From positions 1 through 64,000 of the forward strand of contig WHUZ01000129.1 in assembly GCA_015179045.1 (NCBI GenBank): 64,000 nt of DNA, given 5' to 3'. Below, piece after piece: positions 1 through 11,298 of the stretch (within the stretch, counting starts at the first letter, position 1; every line of letters begins with the position of its first letter). A program made the position numbers and the translations under genes. This DNA is from Kalaharituber pfeilii (lineage: Eukaryota > Ascomycota > Pezizomycetes > Pezizales > Pezizaceae). The notes beneath the pieces were generated by a model. The model ran no database searches, was not told the DNA's origin, and saw only the letters and a list, made by a program, of their open reading frames with translations.

Positions 1-1563
1 CTGATCCAGAAGTTGGAGGATTTTGAAAGATCGGCATTTGCATGGATGATAACATCGTAGCGTTGACCTAGCATAATTCCAAATTTAGCCTTCCACCTTT
101 ACGGTCAAAAGGAAACCAGAAGAACAGTGGTGTGTAAGTACTATTACTCACCAATCGCAACATTCAGCACCTTCGCCGTATATGGTTTAATTGGTACAAA
201 GTCCGCTCCAATAACTGTCATTGTGTGCCCCTCGATCCAAAACGTGAAATGAAGGGAAGTTGATGTATTCATTATCCTAAACCGATGTCTCTTCCCTTTA
301 ACAACCTCGGTTTTATAGATTGATCCATGGTCGATACAGCGGCCCTTCCCCACTTCGCATGCAGGAAACGAGTCGTTATTATATTGGTTGCCCTGGACGA
401 ACCGCCCCACACCATTCATTAGTTTTGCTGGGGGTTGGAATAGCACTGTGGCATTTCCCCCTGGTACGACCTCATTGTGATACACCTCAAAAGCATCCCT
501 GTGGTACCAGTCTGTAATCAGAAGGGGGCCCTTGTCAATATCATAGTTTGCGGTAGCTGGGCCGTGAATCAACAAAGGGCCCAAAGCGCCATTGGCATCT
601 GCTTAGTTGATTAGTTCCCAAACCCTTCTATGTATAAGGACAGGACAACAACAGTCATACGTACATTGCAGACTAATTTACAGAGAAGAGTCCTGTCGTC
701 AGTTAAACGAAAATGATGTACCCGAGACAATCCTATTGACTCACCTAAAGTGACTACATCTCGTTAGCACAACCCAGCGTATAAGAATCTGAGCAGAACA
801 TACCTATGATACCAAGAAGCACCATATTGTGTCGCCCTCCACCTGTAAGTCTGTTTGTTGGTATATCCAGTTGGAGGCGGCGTGGGAAATTTGGAGTTCG
901 GTTGCAACTTAGGCTATAATTCCACAGTGATATTCATTAGGTCTCGAATTCCTTAGAGGGAGGGCATCAACTCACTGGAATCGGACACTGAGTCACTCCA
1001 CCCACACCATCCTCCCATACCGTCTTCCACTGCCGAACTCCATGCCAGTGTATTGCAGTGCCATTACAATTGGTAAGTTCATTTATCACTGTGATTTCGA
1101 ACCAGTCTCCCCAATTCCCCTCAAGCATAGGGCCGGGATAGGAGCCGTTGATGAGGGTTCCATCCACCGCGTAGCCGTCACCACAGTAGTTTGCGTTGGT
1201 AAGTACTAGCGTGAACTGCACCTTGTCAGCGTCTTGTATAAACTAGGTATGCCACAAAGGAAACGTTACCTTCCGCGTCACCCCGGTGTTGGGCACAACT
1301 TCCTCAAAATCCGTGTTAATATCATATCCATAACACCACTTTTGCCGATTCGAAGGTGAGTTGCAGGAATTGACAAGAAATGGGGTAAAATCGGAATTTG
1401 GCTTTGGACATTTATACTTGTGTGGGCGGGATAGCGTTGTAGAGTGATCGACGATAGAAAGCTGCACTTCATGAGATTGCTGTTGAGATTGAAAGAGGGC
1501 GGGAAAGTCCCCCAGCATGAGGCAGAAGCTCCATATCTGGGCAAAGATGGCGGCCAGCTGCAT
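1..1563 (-). CDS. Laccase (multicopper oxidase), 5' seven exons, 3' end outside window
   Basis: Secreted copper oxidase that oxidises phenols and reduces O2 to water. I reconstruct exons 1563-1270, 1221-976, 913-804, 753-745, 672-665, 598-152 and 67-<1, joined by GT..AG introns of 48-84 nt. Residues 1-25 look like a signal peptide. Exon 1 holds the ascomycete laccase start region (WCYGYDINTDFEE..TGVTRK). Exon 2 holds cupredoxin 1 with copper motif L1, HWHG, near residue 156. Exons 3-6 give motif L2, WYHSHFSLQYANG, near residue 214. Exon 6 continues into cupredoxin 2 (GPLLIHGPATANYD) and exon 7 shows GQRYDVI and NFWIR. The third cupredoxin and the C-terminal copper ligands lie left of position 1. 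Every exon joins in frame and matches the family order. The acceptor of exon 3 (913) is the least certain, because it leaves a proline-rich stretch before TYRWRATQYG. Confidence 0.93.
665..672 (-). other. Laccase microexon 5 (8 nt)
   Basis: TCTGCAAT, flanked by TTAG and GTACGT. It finishes Ser and encodes Leu-Gln plus the first base of Tyr. Including it is the only way I found to join HSHF to ANGALGP in frame, and the result matches the laccase L2 signature residue for residue. Confidence 0.85.
745..753 (-). other. Laccase microexon 4 (9 nt)
   Basis: TCACTTTAG, flanked by TAG on its 5' side and GTGAGT on its 3' side. It completes a split Ser codon and encodes His-Phe plus two bases of the next Ser, so it carries the second His of the WYHSH copper motif. 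The branch-like GCTAAC lies just upstream. Confidence 0.85.
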
Positions 1564-2842
1564 GTTGGTATAAGCGGCTGGCTGGCCTGAATGTTAAGAG
1601 ATGAACGCGTTGAATGATATACCGAATGTTTGAGGAGCAAGAGATATGACGGGGCAAAAGATCCTGATGAATGCCACAGCTGGCAACGAGGAAGTTGGGA
1701 CCGAAATGCTGATAGAGGGGGAAATCATCATATATTTATACCTGGAACTGCTACGGACAAATGGAGCAGCTCAAATTATCTGACGACGCTTCCAAAACTG
1801 TTACTCACGTCGCTTTGGTATAGAAGAGGTGCAGTGAATCCCGCCTGCCAATTCAAGGCAAAGCGGTACTCCGCTAAAACTGGAGCCTGCATACATCGCG
1901 CAGGTTACTAGTAAGAAGAGTATGTGATGACGCGGGTGGAGGAGCGATTGAGTCAATGAGTGGTTGGGTGAACGGAGTGACGATGGAAGAACGCAAGCGT
2001 GGATCAGCAAATTCCGCCCAGATGTAGCACAACCCCTCCTTCAGCTCTGAGACCTATCTCCGGTACTTCGTCGATCGTCACAATTGCAGTGGCCAGGCTG
2101 TTGCTCGTATGCACGCAGTCCCTTCTTCTTGCGGAAGTTGGTACCCACTCAATTGCCATAAATAACGCATATGCGTCGTGAGCCTTCCTTCAGCTTCTTA
2201 TCAAACCTGAAAGTGGTTTGTCACTTAGCGAGGATAGCCCTTCAGCCGCAGGAATACGAAATGTGTTGTCGGGATCTCCTTGACCACCAAGGCTGAAATA
2301 AGGCATGTGTTACTAATGCAGCCACGGGAAGCGCGCAGGTCGTGATACTCTTTAAGTGGGTGGTGTTCTGGGTTATGCCTTGCATGACGCCCTATATTGG
2401 GGGGGTCAGACCTGCAGCAGAGCAACCAACGCAACCAACAATTCAACCACAAATTCTTCAGAATCAGTTTCGATTCGCTTACAATGTTTCAAATCTGTTC
2501 AGCCTTATTTATTTTTTCTGTAACTAATTCGTAATGGTATTGATTTTTTCCGATTGATTTTTGTTACATTTCTGCGGAAGGCGGGGGGCCACATACACCA
2601 ATGAATTGATGCAGTCATTCCATGCGGCCGGTAAGCCGTGATGATCAGGTCCATGGTGACGAGACAGCCAATCTTGAAAAGGGGCACAAACTAGGGGAAA
2701 GTGTGTGTATCAATGTGACTTTGCCTACCTTACGTCATCACGAGGGAAAGTTGGCAAATACATTGTTGGTCTTTACAGTATCTGTTGCAACCAACACTGG
2801 AATATTCATTAATTACTGACGCTCTACACTCTGCTAGGTAGT
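1564..2842. other. Intergenic, no gene seen
   Basis: Upstream region of the laccase. An AT-rich TATA-like stretch (1731-1742) could serve as its promoter on the minus strand. Short open frames here have no recognisable motifs. Confidence 0.4.
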
Positions 2843-2904
2843 AAGCTGTCTGTTCTCCCTGCCATGGCGAACACGTGAAATAAAAAAAAAAAAGCTGTCT
2901 GTTC
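2843..2904 (+). mobile_element. Ultra-short tail-B retroinsertion with TSD
   Basis: The 13-bp direct repeats AAGCTGTCTGTTC at 2843-2855 and 2892-2904 flank only 36 bp: a broken tail B (CCTGCCATGGCGAACACGTG) plus poly(A). This is a 5'-truncated target-primed insertion. Confidence 0.85.
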
Positions 2905-4082
2905 ACCAACGGACTACTAGCGAATAAATTCATGCTATAGCATGGGAGCGGGGAATTACTGAATTTGATTTCAAGGATTTCCATTTGCTGTTGAGCTCTA
3001 CAATAAACGTGGGGTGCACAAGCACCCACCAATAAGTTTTATTGCAGCGCGGCAGGCAGAAGTTTGTTGCGCTGGACAGTGGGATCTTCCGATTATTCAC
3101 TTGAAAAGCAAATCAGGAACGATTAACCTAGGGTGTCGTTTTGGTGCGACATTACACGACATACAGATATTTGTTTAGACCAATCTTTGGCACCATCGAC
3201 GATCAATCTTTTCGAAACTATTCCTGGAGTTGTGAGACATGCAGCTTATTGATGCTAGCCGCATACAGTATATATGTCTGACAACTCCAGGGAATACCTA
3301 CGTTGTCTATGTACCGTATTTGTTCAATCCTGGACGATGTACGGAGTCACCAGTAGTAGTAGGTATAGGCCATATGAACCTTCTGCATGGTCCAAGTGAA
3401 ATGCACTGAGTTTTTTCTCTCTTGGAATTTGGAATTTTGCATGGGGGACAAGTTACACGTACAGTCCTACGCTGCTTGTCCTATACCCCAGCTGACATCT
3501 CAATCTCGGTCTGTTACTGTGAAAACGTTTCTTTGCATTAGCGCTTGGCACGTCTTGGTAGCGATTCAGACCTTCGTATTCTCAACATCTTGCAGCCGCG
3601 ATCATTAGACTCTTTGGATCGGTTTTTAACCTATAGACATCACCCGGAGCGTTAGCGATTGAAGCACAGAGTGTGTAAGAATTTAAGATATAAAAATATC
3701 AGAAAATATATTAGAAATATACAACGATGAGCTGTATATAGTCAGAATTTATTGCTTTCCTATATCCACTTGAACGACTCTAAAGATTGAGTACCCCTTT
3801 TTATGTGAAGAATATATTTCATGTTGAAAGGAGCCCAAGCAGCCTGCGAAGCAGTACACTCATGTCACGGGTCACCAGACATTTGCCAAGACATGATGTA
3901 GAAGTGTTGCCATCATATGCTCATGTTCACCACCGAAAATGGGCATACTATGCTAAATGTAGAGCAATTGCGCCATGGAGAGTGGGGAGATCGAGGATTT
4001 ACACACAAATGAGACATGGTATGGACAGTTGAGCCGGCACGAGAGATAAAGCACTCTGCAGGTGCCAGCACACATCGTTAGC
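2905..4082. other. Intergenic, no gene seen
   Basis: Only short open frames without domain motifs. It contains the hairpin at 3220-3295. Confidence 0.4.
3220..3295. repeat. Small hairpin MITE-like element
   Basis: Near-perfect inverted arms of about 20 bp (ATTCCTGGAGTTGTGAGACA and its complement with one extra G) around a loop of about 33 nt. Confidence 0.6.
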
Positions 4083-4144
4083 AAGGTGCCTTTTTGCGGC
4101 AAGCGATTAATGATATTAAAAAAAAAAAAAAAAGGTGCCTTTTT
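4083..4144 (+). mobile_element. Tail-A LINE stub with TSD
   Basis: AAGGTGCCTTTTT at 4083-4095 and 4132-4144 flanks the last bases of tail A (GCGGCAAGCGATTAATGATA) plus poly(A). Only the 3' half of the hairpin was copied. Confidence 0.8.
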
Positions 4145-4839
4145 AGTTTAGCGGAAGAGTGAACGGATTTATACAAAACCTCCGTAACGACACCACATCG
4201 GATATACCACATCTGTGCTTACTCAGCGAGTTGTGCTTGGCTTATGGGGTCTCAGATACGGCTTTCAATGCCGTAGTCACAGCAATGTTCCTTGAGACCA
4301 TAGAAAACTGAGCAATGACTTCCGATTTCCGATTTCCGAAAACTATCTTCCTCAGGCCCGTTGAGGTCCACTTTGAACATACGTTACTGGAACATAATAC
4401 TTGTGAAGCACCAAGCACACCTCTATCCCTTCAGGAATGCAGCGACGGAAGCGCCACAGCTAGTGTATCAAAGATAGTTACACTCTACAGTCAAGAGTAT
4501 TATTATACACACTCGGGTTAATTATAATGACTGTATTCGATATGCGATATATTAATTAGAAAGACTGCGACTTGTGTCCAGTTTCGAAAGTATTCGGGCG
4601 CCTGACTGATGTAGTGTAATTAATTAGAGAGATTGCGAATTGTGTCTGAGTCAATTCAGAGCGCTATGCAGTGCATAGCGTACAAATGCGACAGGGATAG
4701 TGACAGGGCCTGAGAAAGAACGTCAAGCAAGAGTGGCCTGAATACCCCCGAATTTCTTTCGGCTGGCCTCATTAACAGGGGAGCAACCTAGTCTCATGCC
4801 AAGCCCCTAGGGCACTCTCCGAGCGCAGAGCAACCAGAC

Positions 4840-4933
4840 TACTAGCTAGTTTCAAAAGTATTCGGACGCCGGACTAACGTAGCGCGTGATATGGATTAGT
4901 CAGGCGTCCAAATACTTTTGAAACTGGCTAGTA
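4840..4933. mobile_element. Tc1/mariner-like MITE
   Basis: Arms of about 30 bp (TACTAGCTAGTTTCAAAAGT continuing ATTCGGACGCC, and its complement) with TA at both ends. A half copy of the same terminus lies near 4581-4620 (GTTTCGAAAGTATTCGGGCG). Confidence 0.7.
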
Positions 4934-5891
4934 GACGGGGGTCATCCCAGGGTCCCCAGTTAAATACTGGCGCTCCCGGTCCAGTGGCGCACCCCAGGTT
5001 TTGACTCCAGCTTCAATTCTTAAACCAATAGTTATCTCCAAAAACTCCGAAGTCTACATATCTGCGGCATGTCTGTTCCTCCATTTTATAAACCTTTTCT
5101 TGACTGTGGCTGTTTCTCCATGCATATCTCAGCTCCGTAGTTGACCTGTGCTCCACAACTACATTATCGTAGAACCGTGACACAATTTACCCTAGGTGTG
5201 ATGCACTGCACATTTTGAAATTACTGGATAGAAAGTACTTTTGAGTGCTATGCAGACCATTAGTTCGTAATGTAGTTGCCACTTTTTGAATTTATGAAAG
5301 GTGCAGCCATCTTATCCGAGCCAGTTGACAACTCATCACTAGGTAAAGCGGGGACGGTGATCAATTCACAAGGATAAATGACCAAAAACGAGACAAGGTG
5401 CATAACCAGATAAATTCACTTGGCAAAAGTCTCTGATAGCTGATTTCTTGGCATCACAATTTGGCATCACAAATTGCCGTTGCGGAGCTTCCATTATCCA
5501 TATCTCCCACAATACATAGCTCAATTTCAGAACTATCATCTGCAATTTGTAGATTGATGCCTCTAGAGTAATGAGGCCAGTCATGAGAATAGCTGTACTC
5601 AATTATAGTCAACTGACAAGGAGAGCATGAAGGTATTTTTTATTGATAGTCTCTTTACAAAATAGTGCAGCTGTGTGCTAGGAAAAATTTTTAGTGACTG
5701 CTCAATTTTGCTATAAAAATGGATATTGAGCCAACCCTACTTCATATTTTCTGTGTAGAAAGCATTTTATTCATGGAACGCAATTTTAAGCCTCAAATTG
5801 GTAATTTTGTATGGGAATTACGAGGTCTTGGCATTCATTAGTGTTTCTGTTTTTTTCAGGCAGCTCTGTAGTCCCAATTTCCATTCTGCAA
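4934..5891. other. Intergenic, no gene seen
   Basis: No open frame with a recognisable motif. Low-complexity AT-rich sequence. Confidence 0.4.
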
Positions 5892-5977
5892 CTGGATGTT
5901 ACGGGCGTGGGGGCTCGGCTACGCTGGGCCCGGAGGCTAGGTGTTACGGCTAAGGGGTGTATACGGCGGGCCGGAAT

Positions 5978-8070
5978 TAGTGAGCGGCACGAGCTAGCTC
6001 GAGCCGAGCTGGAGGGTGAGCTCGAGCCAGCTCGTGAGTAAGTGAGCTCGGCTCGAGCCAGGATTGATTATATACATAATATTGACAAACTAAACTAAAC
6101 TAAGCTAAATTTTCATCTTTCTCACTACTCCGTACTATCAGCTAAATTGTGCATTTCGAAGTTGTTGGTAGGTCAGAATGAGCTCCAAGTCCCTAATTAT
6201 TGCTATACTGTGTTCTACCGGGATATTGCGCACAACCGGGATATTGCGCACTTTCGGAACATGCGAATTTTTGCAGTAGTGGCTGCAATTCATGTGCGAG
6301 TATTATGAAACTTTAGGATGATGTTTTTAACATATCCTGAAATATATTCTGTGCCTCAGATTGCATCTATCGGAGGACAGCATAGTGTACTATACTGAGA
6401 TATACCTAATTAGGCAATAGGGCACTTCTGTTTATAAAATTAGACACAGACCAGCTAGAGTGTTGATATGCTTAATACACATCAGCAAATGCTCATAATT
6501 ATATATATCAAGTTTAGTACTAATATGAGTATTGTAGCAGAAGTACTAACTGAAAATATTTAAAAATAGTAGTAATTCGGTAGTTATAGAAGTAGGCAGG
6601 CTAATAGAGGATACAATAGGCTTAAATATAAGTAAAAAGAGTTCTTACAGCTAAAGCATATAGTAAAGATTTATTTTTAATAGTTCTAGAACTCTATATA
6701 GTAATTGGAGTTATAAGAAATAGTATACTATAATTCATATTTTATAAGATATATTATAGTATAAAGTAAATATACTTAGTATATAAGAATATATAATAGA
6801 TTAAATTACTTATACCTCCTATACTTTTATTTTTTAAGTTATATACAAATACTAGTTCTTATATCTTTTAAAGATATTAATAATATTCCTATTTTATTCT
6901 ATATTTTAAGAATTTTTTTACTTTTTCTTATTTCTAGAAAGTTTTAATATTCTTTACATATTATAAATAAATATATAATATATATAAGTATATTGTAGAT
7001 TCTTATATATCTTATATAATATAATATATACTATATTATATCTAATATAATATAAAATCTAATAAAATATAGTAGTATAGTATTCTTTATACTCTAAATT
7101 ATAATATAAGATCTTATGAGTACTAAAAATAAATCTTTACTATATATTTTAATTATAAGAATAGTTTTTACTTATATTTAAGTCTATTTTACTTCTATTA
7201 AGCTTACTTACTTTTATTACTCTTAAACTACTACTCTTTCTAAATATTTTTAGCTACTACGTCTTTTATAAAACTTATATTAGTACCAAACTTATTATCT
7301 ATAATTTTAGATATATTATAATTAATTTACTTTATTATATACCTACTATATTAAACTATATACTATATTATATCTTACTAAATATAGATACTAGTATCTT
7401 ATTTTATGTACTTCCAATCATTATATAGGGAATTAAGACTGCCAAAAATAAATCTTTCCTATATGCTTTAGCTATAAGAACTCTCTTCACTCATATTTAA
7501 GCCTATTGTATCTTCCATTAGCCTGCCTGCTTCTATTACTACTACATTGCTGCTATTTTTAAGTATTTTCAGTCAGCACTTCTGCTACAATACTCATATC
7601 AGTACCAGACTTGGTATATATTATCATGGACATATACTGATATGTAATTAAGCATATCAACACTCTAGCTAGTCTGTGTCTAATTTTATAAACAGAAGTG
7701 CCCTATTGCCTAATTAGGTATATCTCAGTATAGTACACTATGCTGTCCTCCGATAGATGCAATCTGAGGCACAGAATATATTTCAGGATATGTTAAAAAC
7801 ATCATCCTAAAGTTTCATAATACTCGCACATGAATTGCAGCCACTACTGCAAAAATTCGCATGTTCCGAAAGTGCGCAATATCCCGGTTGTGCGCAATAT
7901 CCCGTTAGAACACAGTATTAGGTATTTACAGTTTATGAAACCTTGCACTGGCTAAGCATTTTAGCGAGCTGTCAAGAAAAACACAAGCATGATCTTGGCT
8001 CGTTTGAGCTCGAGCCAGCTCGAGCTCATCCCAGGCCAGCTCGAGCTGGCTCGGCTCGTGCCGCTCACTA
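5978..8070. mobile_element. hAT-like non-autonomous transposon nested in LTR
   Basis: Terminal inverted repeats TAGTGAGCGGCACGAGC and perfect 8-bp direct repeats GCCGGAAT at 5970-5977 and 8071-8078, the target size of hAT elements. Subterminal regions are dense in AGCTCG-type repeats on both sides, also common in hAT elements. No transposase is visible. It is itself interrupted by the foldback element at 6206-7917; its own sequence adds up to only about 380 bp. Confidence 0.85.
6206..7917. mobile_element. 1.7-kb foldback element with RIP-like AT-rich core
   Basis: The termini are long inverted arms. TACTGTGTTCTA, a doubled CGGGATATTGCGCAC motif and several hundred bases more are repeated in reverse at the right end, with TA at each outer end. 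I can follow the arms over roughly 570 bp each. The outer arms are nearly identical, while the centre (about 6640-7430) has almost no C or G. A degraded direct copy of the right-arm segment 7445-7640 sits at 7125-7330 with C replaced by T throughout. This fits mutation of duplicated DNA by RIP. No coding capacity remains. Confidence 0.85.
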
Positions 8071-8280
8071 GCCGGAATGGCTATGGAGGTGTATATACTG
8101 CGGGCCGAAATGGCTACGGAGGAGTGTATGCTGCGGGCCGAAATGGCAGCTACTCGGTGTGGGGCGCGCAGAGGAGCGGAGCGGTTCACGGGCGTAATGA
8201 GGAAACGATAGGTTTCAGAGTTATAGAGAACTTAGAACACCGCTAGTGTCTTGATTCTTCTACCTATGCTATCACCAGCG

Positions 8281-8290
8281 CTTATATAGA
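8281..8290 (-). promoter_or_regulatory. TATA box of the solo LTR
   Basis: TCTATATAAG on the minus strand, conserved in the second LTR copy at 37214-37223. Confidence 0.55.
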
Positions 8291-8649
8291 CTTGAGCGCC
8301 TCATACAATTGACAATTCCTTATCAATGCCAATACATGTAGTAACAGGTCAACGTAACAGAAACATGCAATAATAGTACAGACGCAAGATAATGATATGT
8401 ACTACTAGTGCATGTGCGCATATTAGCTTTAATAAGCCGAGTGCATGCAGGGTGCATGGGTGATCCGGAGATCATACCATTAATCGACGACACACACTTC
8501 CTTGGCACTACCCTATTCGAAAGACAAAGAACCTTCTGCCAAGCCTAACGGGTGATCAGTCCGCTCTGTCAGCGTTGGTCTGACTGAGGGTTCAGGGTAA
8601 GTGTTCTCCTTATCGGGTAAGTCCCACCTTCGCCGTAACACTGGAACTA

Positions 8650-9725
8650 CAGTCAGACCTTGCTATAATGAAAACGTAAAATTTGGCCCTTTGTTTTCAC
8701 TATAGCAAGGTTTTCAGTATAGAAAATTGTACTAAATTAGTCATGTAGTCTTGGCAGCTAAGTGACCAGGGGAACTTCGCTACCAGTTAACATCTGTATC
8801 GATCTACTAGTAATGGAAATAGCTACATTAAGAAATTAATTCAAATGCGATAGTAGCAGTCGTGATGAATAGAAATAGAAATAGAAATGTAAGGAGTAGT
8901 AGTAGGAGGAGAAGAATGTAAATTAGAAGTAAATCAGTAGTAGATTAGGATTCGTATTCATTAATTACTGGCAGCAAGCGGGTATTCATTCATCTTTGAA
9001 TACTAGTGAGTTAGCAAAGCAATCATATGAACAATATATTGAACACCTACAGACTGGAACCTTTGTTACCATCAATAGTCTGATACAGGATAGTTGTCAC
9101 TCCGGACAGGTTCAAGATTTGGTAGATGAGTATCTATTTCATGATGAGGATGCAACAGATAGCACTATTTCTATAGAGGCTATTAGTATTCCAGAACTTA
9201 TAGCAGACATGCAACAAGCACAAGTGGAAGACCTTCACCAGTCTGAATCAAATCCCGAACCCGAGTCTCTATCCCGCCCTCCCTTTAGCACCTCAGAGGC
9301 TATCCAGTCTATTGATTCTCTCATGTATTATATGGAGAGTTTGCCGGTTTCTTCTCTGGACCACACTACTTTTCGTCAGCCACTAGAACTTTCAGAGCTT
9401 GCTTCTACCTTTCAGCAGCTTCTCTCGCCTTAAAGTCATACCAGCAACATACCCGGAAGCAACAGACACTCACAACCTGGTTCAAACCAACCTCTAGCAC
9501 TTAGCGCTGTTGGCTGGGCTGCTCGGAATTACTGGTACGCAGGAGGCAAGGCAGGAGCAGGGGGGTCCCTATGAATTTCATTAGTGTCTTTTCATTATAG
9601 CAAGAACAATTTGTATGTAGATAAAAATAACTTCCTCTAGATTTTTTTTCATTACACTATTTGGTGTGATTTCATTATAGCAAGGTTTTCACTATAGCGA
9701 GGTTCATTATAGCAAGGTCTGACTG
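8650..9725. mobile_element. pogo/Fot1-like deletion derivative
   Basis: Inverted termini starting CAGTCAGACCTTGCTATAAT, with a TA duplication at each end (8648-8649, 9726-9727). Further internal copies of the CTATAGCAAGG motif lie near both ends. The interior retains only the transposase-tail-like frame described at 8996-9433, so it cannot move without a helper. It begins 4 bp beyond the TSD of the solo LTR. Confidence 0.85.
8996..9433 (+). pseudogene. Remnant resembling the C-terminal tail of a pogo/Tigger-type transposase
   Basis: A 145-residue open frame with no ATG at its start, lying inside TIRs. It is acidic and Ser/Pro-rich in the middle and ends with an amphipathic stretch (EAIQSIDSLMYYMESLP), as in the region after the DDE domain of CENP-B/Tigger-like proteins. 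No DDE or helix-turn-helix part is present. Assignment rests on location and character, not on a conserved catalytic motif. Confidence 0.5.
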
Positions 9726-9858
9726 TATAAAGTTTAAGGTAATATTTTCTATATAAAAACTCATTGCCACTCTCATTTCAATGTTAGACTACAATCTGCT
9801 GCATATGTAGAGTCCTATACTCTACTATTGTTCTATACCCTGTATACCACTATCAGTT

Positions 9859-9995
9859 CAACTTGTAAGTTTTTTTTTTTTTTTTTAAGCCTGCCTCCGG
9901 GCTTTGAGGGTTTAGACCCAGGGGCCCTGCCATGGCGAACAGCTACAAGCGGGGTCACGTGAAATAAAAAAAACAAAAAAAAAAACTTGTAAGTT
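9859..9995 (+). mobile_element. Tail-B retroelement with 5' oligo(T)
   Basis: Target duplication AACTTGTAAG on both sides (near 9860 and 9984). The insert starts with about 16 T, then has the last about 85 nt of the tail-B family (CTGCCTCCGGGCTTTGAGGG.. to GGGGTCACGTGAAAT), and ends in poly(A). Confidence 0.82.
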
Positions 9996-10245
9996 AATCG
10001 GGTCATTTGTCACTGAAATATCTCAATTTTCTTCTCTTTGGACCCTATCGCTGACAGCGCTCAGATCGCAATCACAAAGACTATTGCTTAGTAATTTTAC
10101 ATGAGTGGAGATGTTGCCGCTTTACAGCAAATCTAGTCTTGTAGCGGAAGGGCTTGTGCCAACCAGACTACAGCAAATCATTTCTAACTAAAAAATAGCG
10201 CGTAACATCACTTACCGCGTGCATCATCACTATGGCGGGTCAACT

Positions 10246-11103
10246 TTTTTTTTTTTTTTTTTTTATGTTATTACTCGCGAGCCGCCTGTGAGGCTATGGC
10301 GAGGTATTGTTAAATACATATGTAAAGAAGTATGCTAGATAAGAAATAGAAATAAGAGGAAAGAGAAGAAGAGAAGGAAAGATATCGCCTATGACCGTCC
10401 AACCCATTCCAGCAGTTCTACCAGTGTGTCTCTGTCTCCGGCTCGGGGGGGCCTCTTTAAGTCTTCCTCCCCCCCGGGCCACCTCCGTTTCCATGTCTCG
10501 CACTCGGTCAACACGTGGGCGGTTGTCTCAATGCCCCTACCGCACCACCCGACATTCGGGGCCGTCCGCCTTTCCGATTTGGAATTTCCACTGCCGTAGT
10601 CCTTTGTTCCCTAGTATTCCGGCTAGTGTGGCGACCCGGGGGCCTAGCCGCTGCAGGGGCCGGTAGTTTAGCTGTAGTCGGTTTCGTTCTTCGCTTCTCC
10701 GCGACCTTTCGTGTTGGCGTATTCCTGCCTCCGTGATGATTTCGTCTTGGTACTGTAGGGCTGTGCCTACTTTGGCTGCCCTGTCTGCTTCGGTGTTGCC
10801 CCGTACTCCTTTGTGGGCTTTCACCCATAGTATTGCTACGTCCAGGTCGCCTCGCGCGGTTCTGGCTTCCCACTGGTCTCTGACTTGTTGTGCCGCCCCG
10901 TCATGTGTGGGGTCTCCATCGGCGATCTTCCGCATCCTCAAGATGGCTATCTTGGAGTCCGATACTATGAGTAACTCCCCGTCCTGCTGAGACAAGGACT
11001 GACCCATTGCGATTAGCTCCGCGTCGTTTACTGCGCTCTGTCTGCCCAAGTACATCGAGGTGCTCGTTTCTTTTGCGAAGGCGCCTGCTCCAGTGACTTC
11101 GTT
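10246..11103 (-). mobile_element. 5'-truncated LINE with RNase H (tail A)
   Basis: The 15-bp duplication TATGGCGGGTCAACT lies at 10231-10245 and 11104-11118. The insert reads on the minus strand: RNase H coding region, a zinc-knuckle region, a 3' UTR, tail A and poly(A) (seen here as T at 10246-10263). It is the longest ORF2-type copy in the window. Confidence 0.92.
10537..11055 (-). pseudogene. LINE ORF2 RNase H domain fragment
   Basis: This is the C-terminal part of a non-LTR retrotransposon polyprotein. The RNase H core is recognisable by AELIAM (Glu), IVSDSK (Asp) and HKGVRGNTEADRAAK (His and last Asp). After it come the family stretch NYRPLQRLG and the start of a PECR.. knuckle, which runs out of frame. 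The first catalytic Asp (normally in YTDGS) is missing because of the 5' truncation. RNase H after reverse transcriptase is typical of Tad-clade LINEs of ascomycetes. The reverse transcriptase itself is absent from the window. Confidence 0.88.
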
Positions 11104-11298
11104 TATGGCGGGTCAACTGACATGCATAGTTCTTGAAGCATCACTCCGTTTACCGTACGTGATTTCTCAACTGACATGAATAGAAGTATGAACATCATCA
11201 TTTTCCTCTTGATGCGCCTCATCATCTGACTCTTCTGTAGCCTGATTTGGGCATTCCATATTAGAATGACAAGAGGGTGAAAAGGTACGTAGGCGCCT

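Larger units (their letters stand above)
5897..8640 (-). mobile_element. Solo LTR (Ty3/gypsy type), interrupted by hAT-like insertion
   Basis: The sequence starts TGTTACG and ends CGTAACA, flanked by the 5-bp duplication CTGGA at 5892-5896 and 8641-8645. No internal genes lie between the ends, so it is a solo LTR. Without the 2.1-kb insertion at 5978-8070 it is about 650 bp. The part from 8071 to 8640 matches the LTR at 36984-37599, including GC-rich repeats, the TATA box and the start of the LTR. Orientation (minus) is taken from that copy, which borders gag-pol remnants. Confidence 0.88.

Noticed and set aside
5811..6041. Plus-strand open frame in the solo LTR
   Set aside because: Crosses the hAT-like boundary at 5978; no motif.
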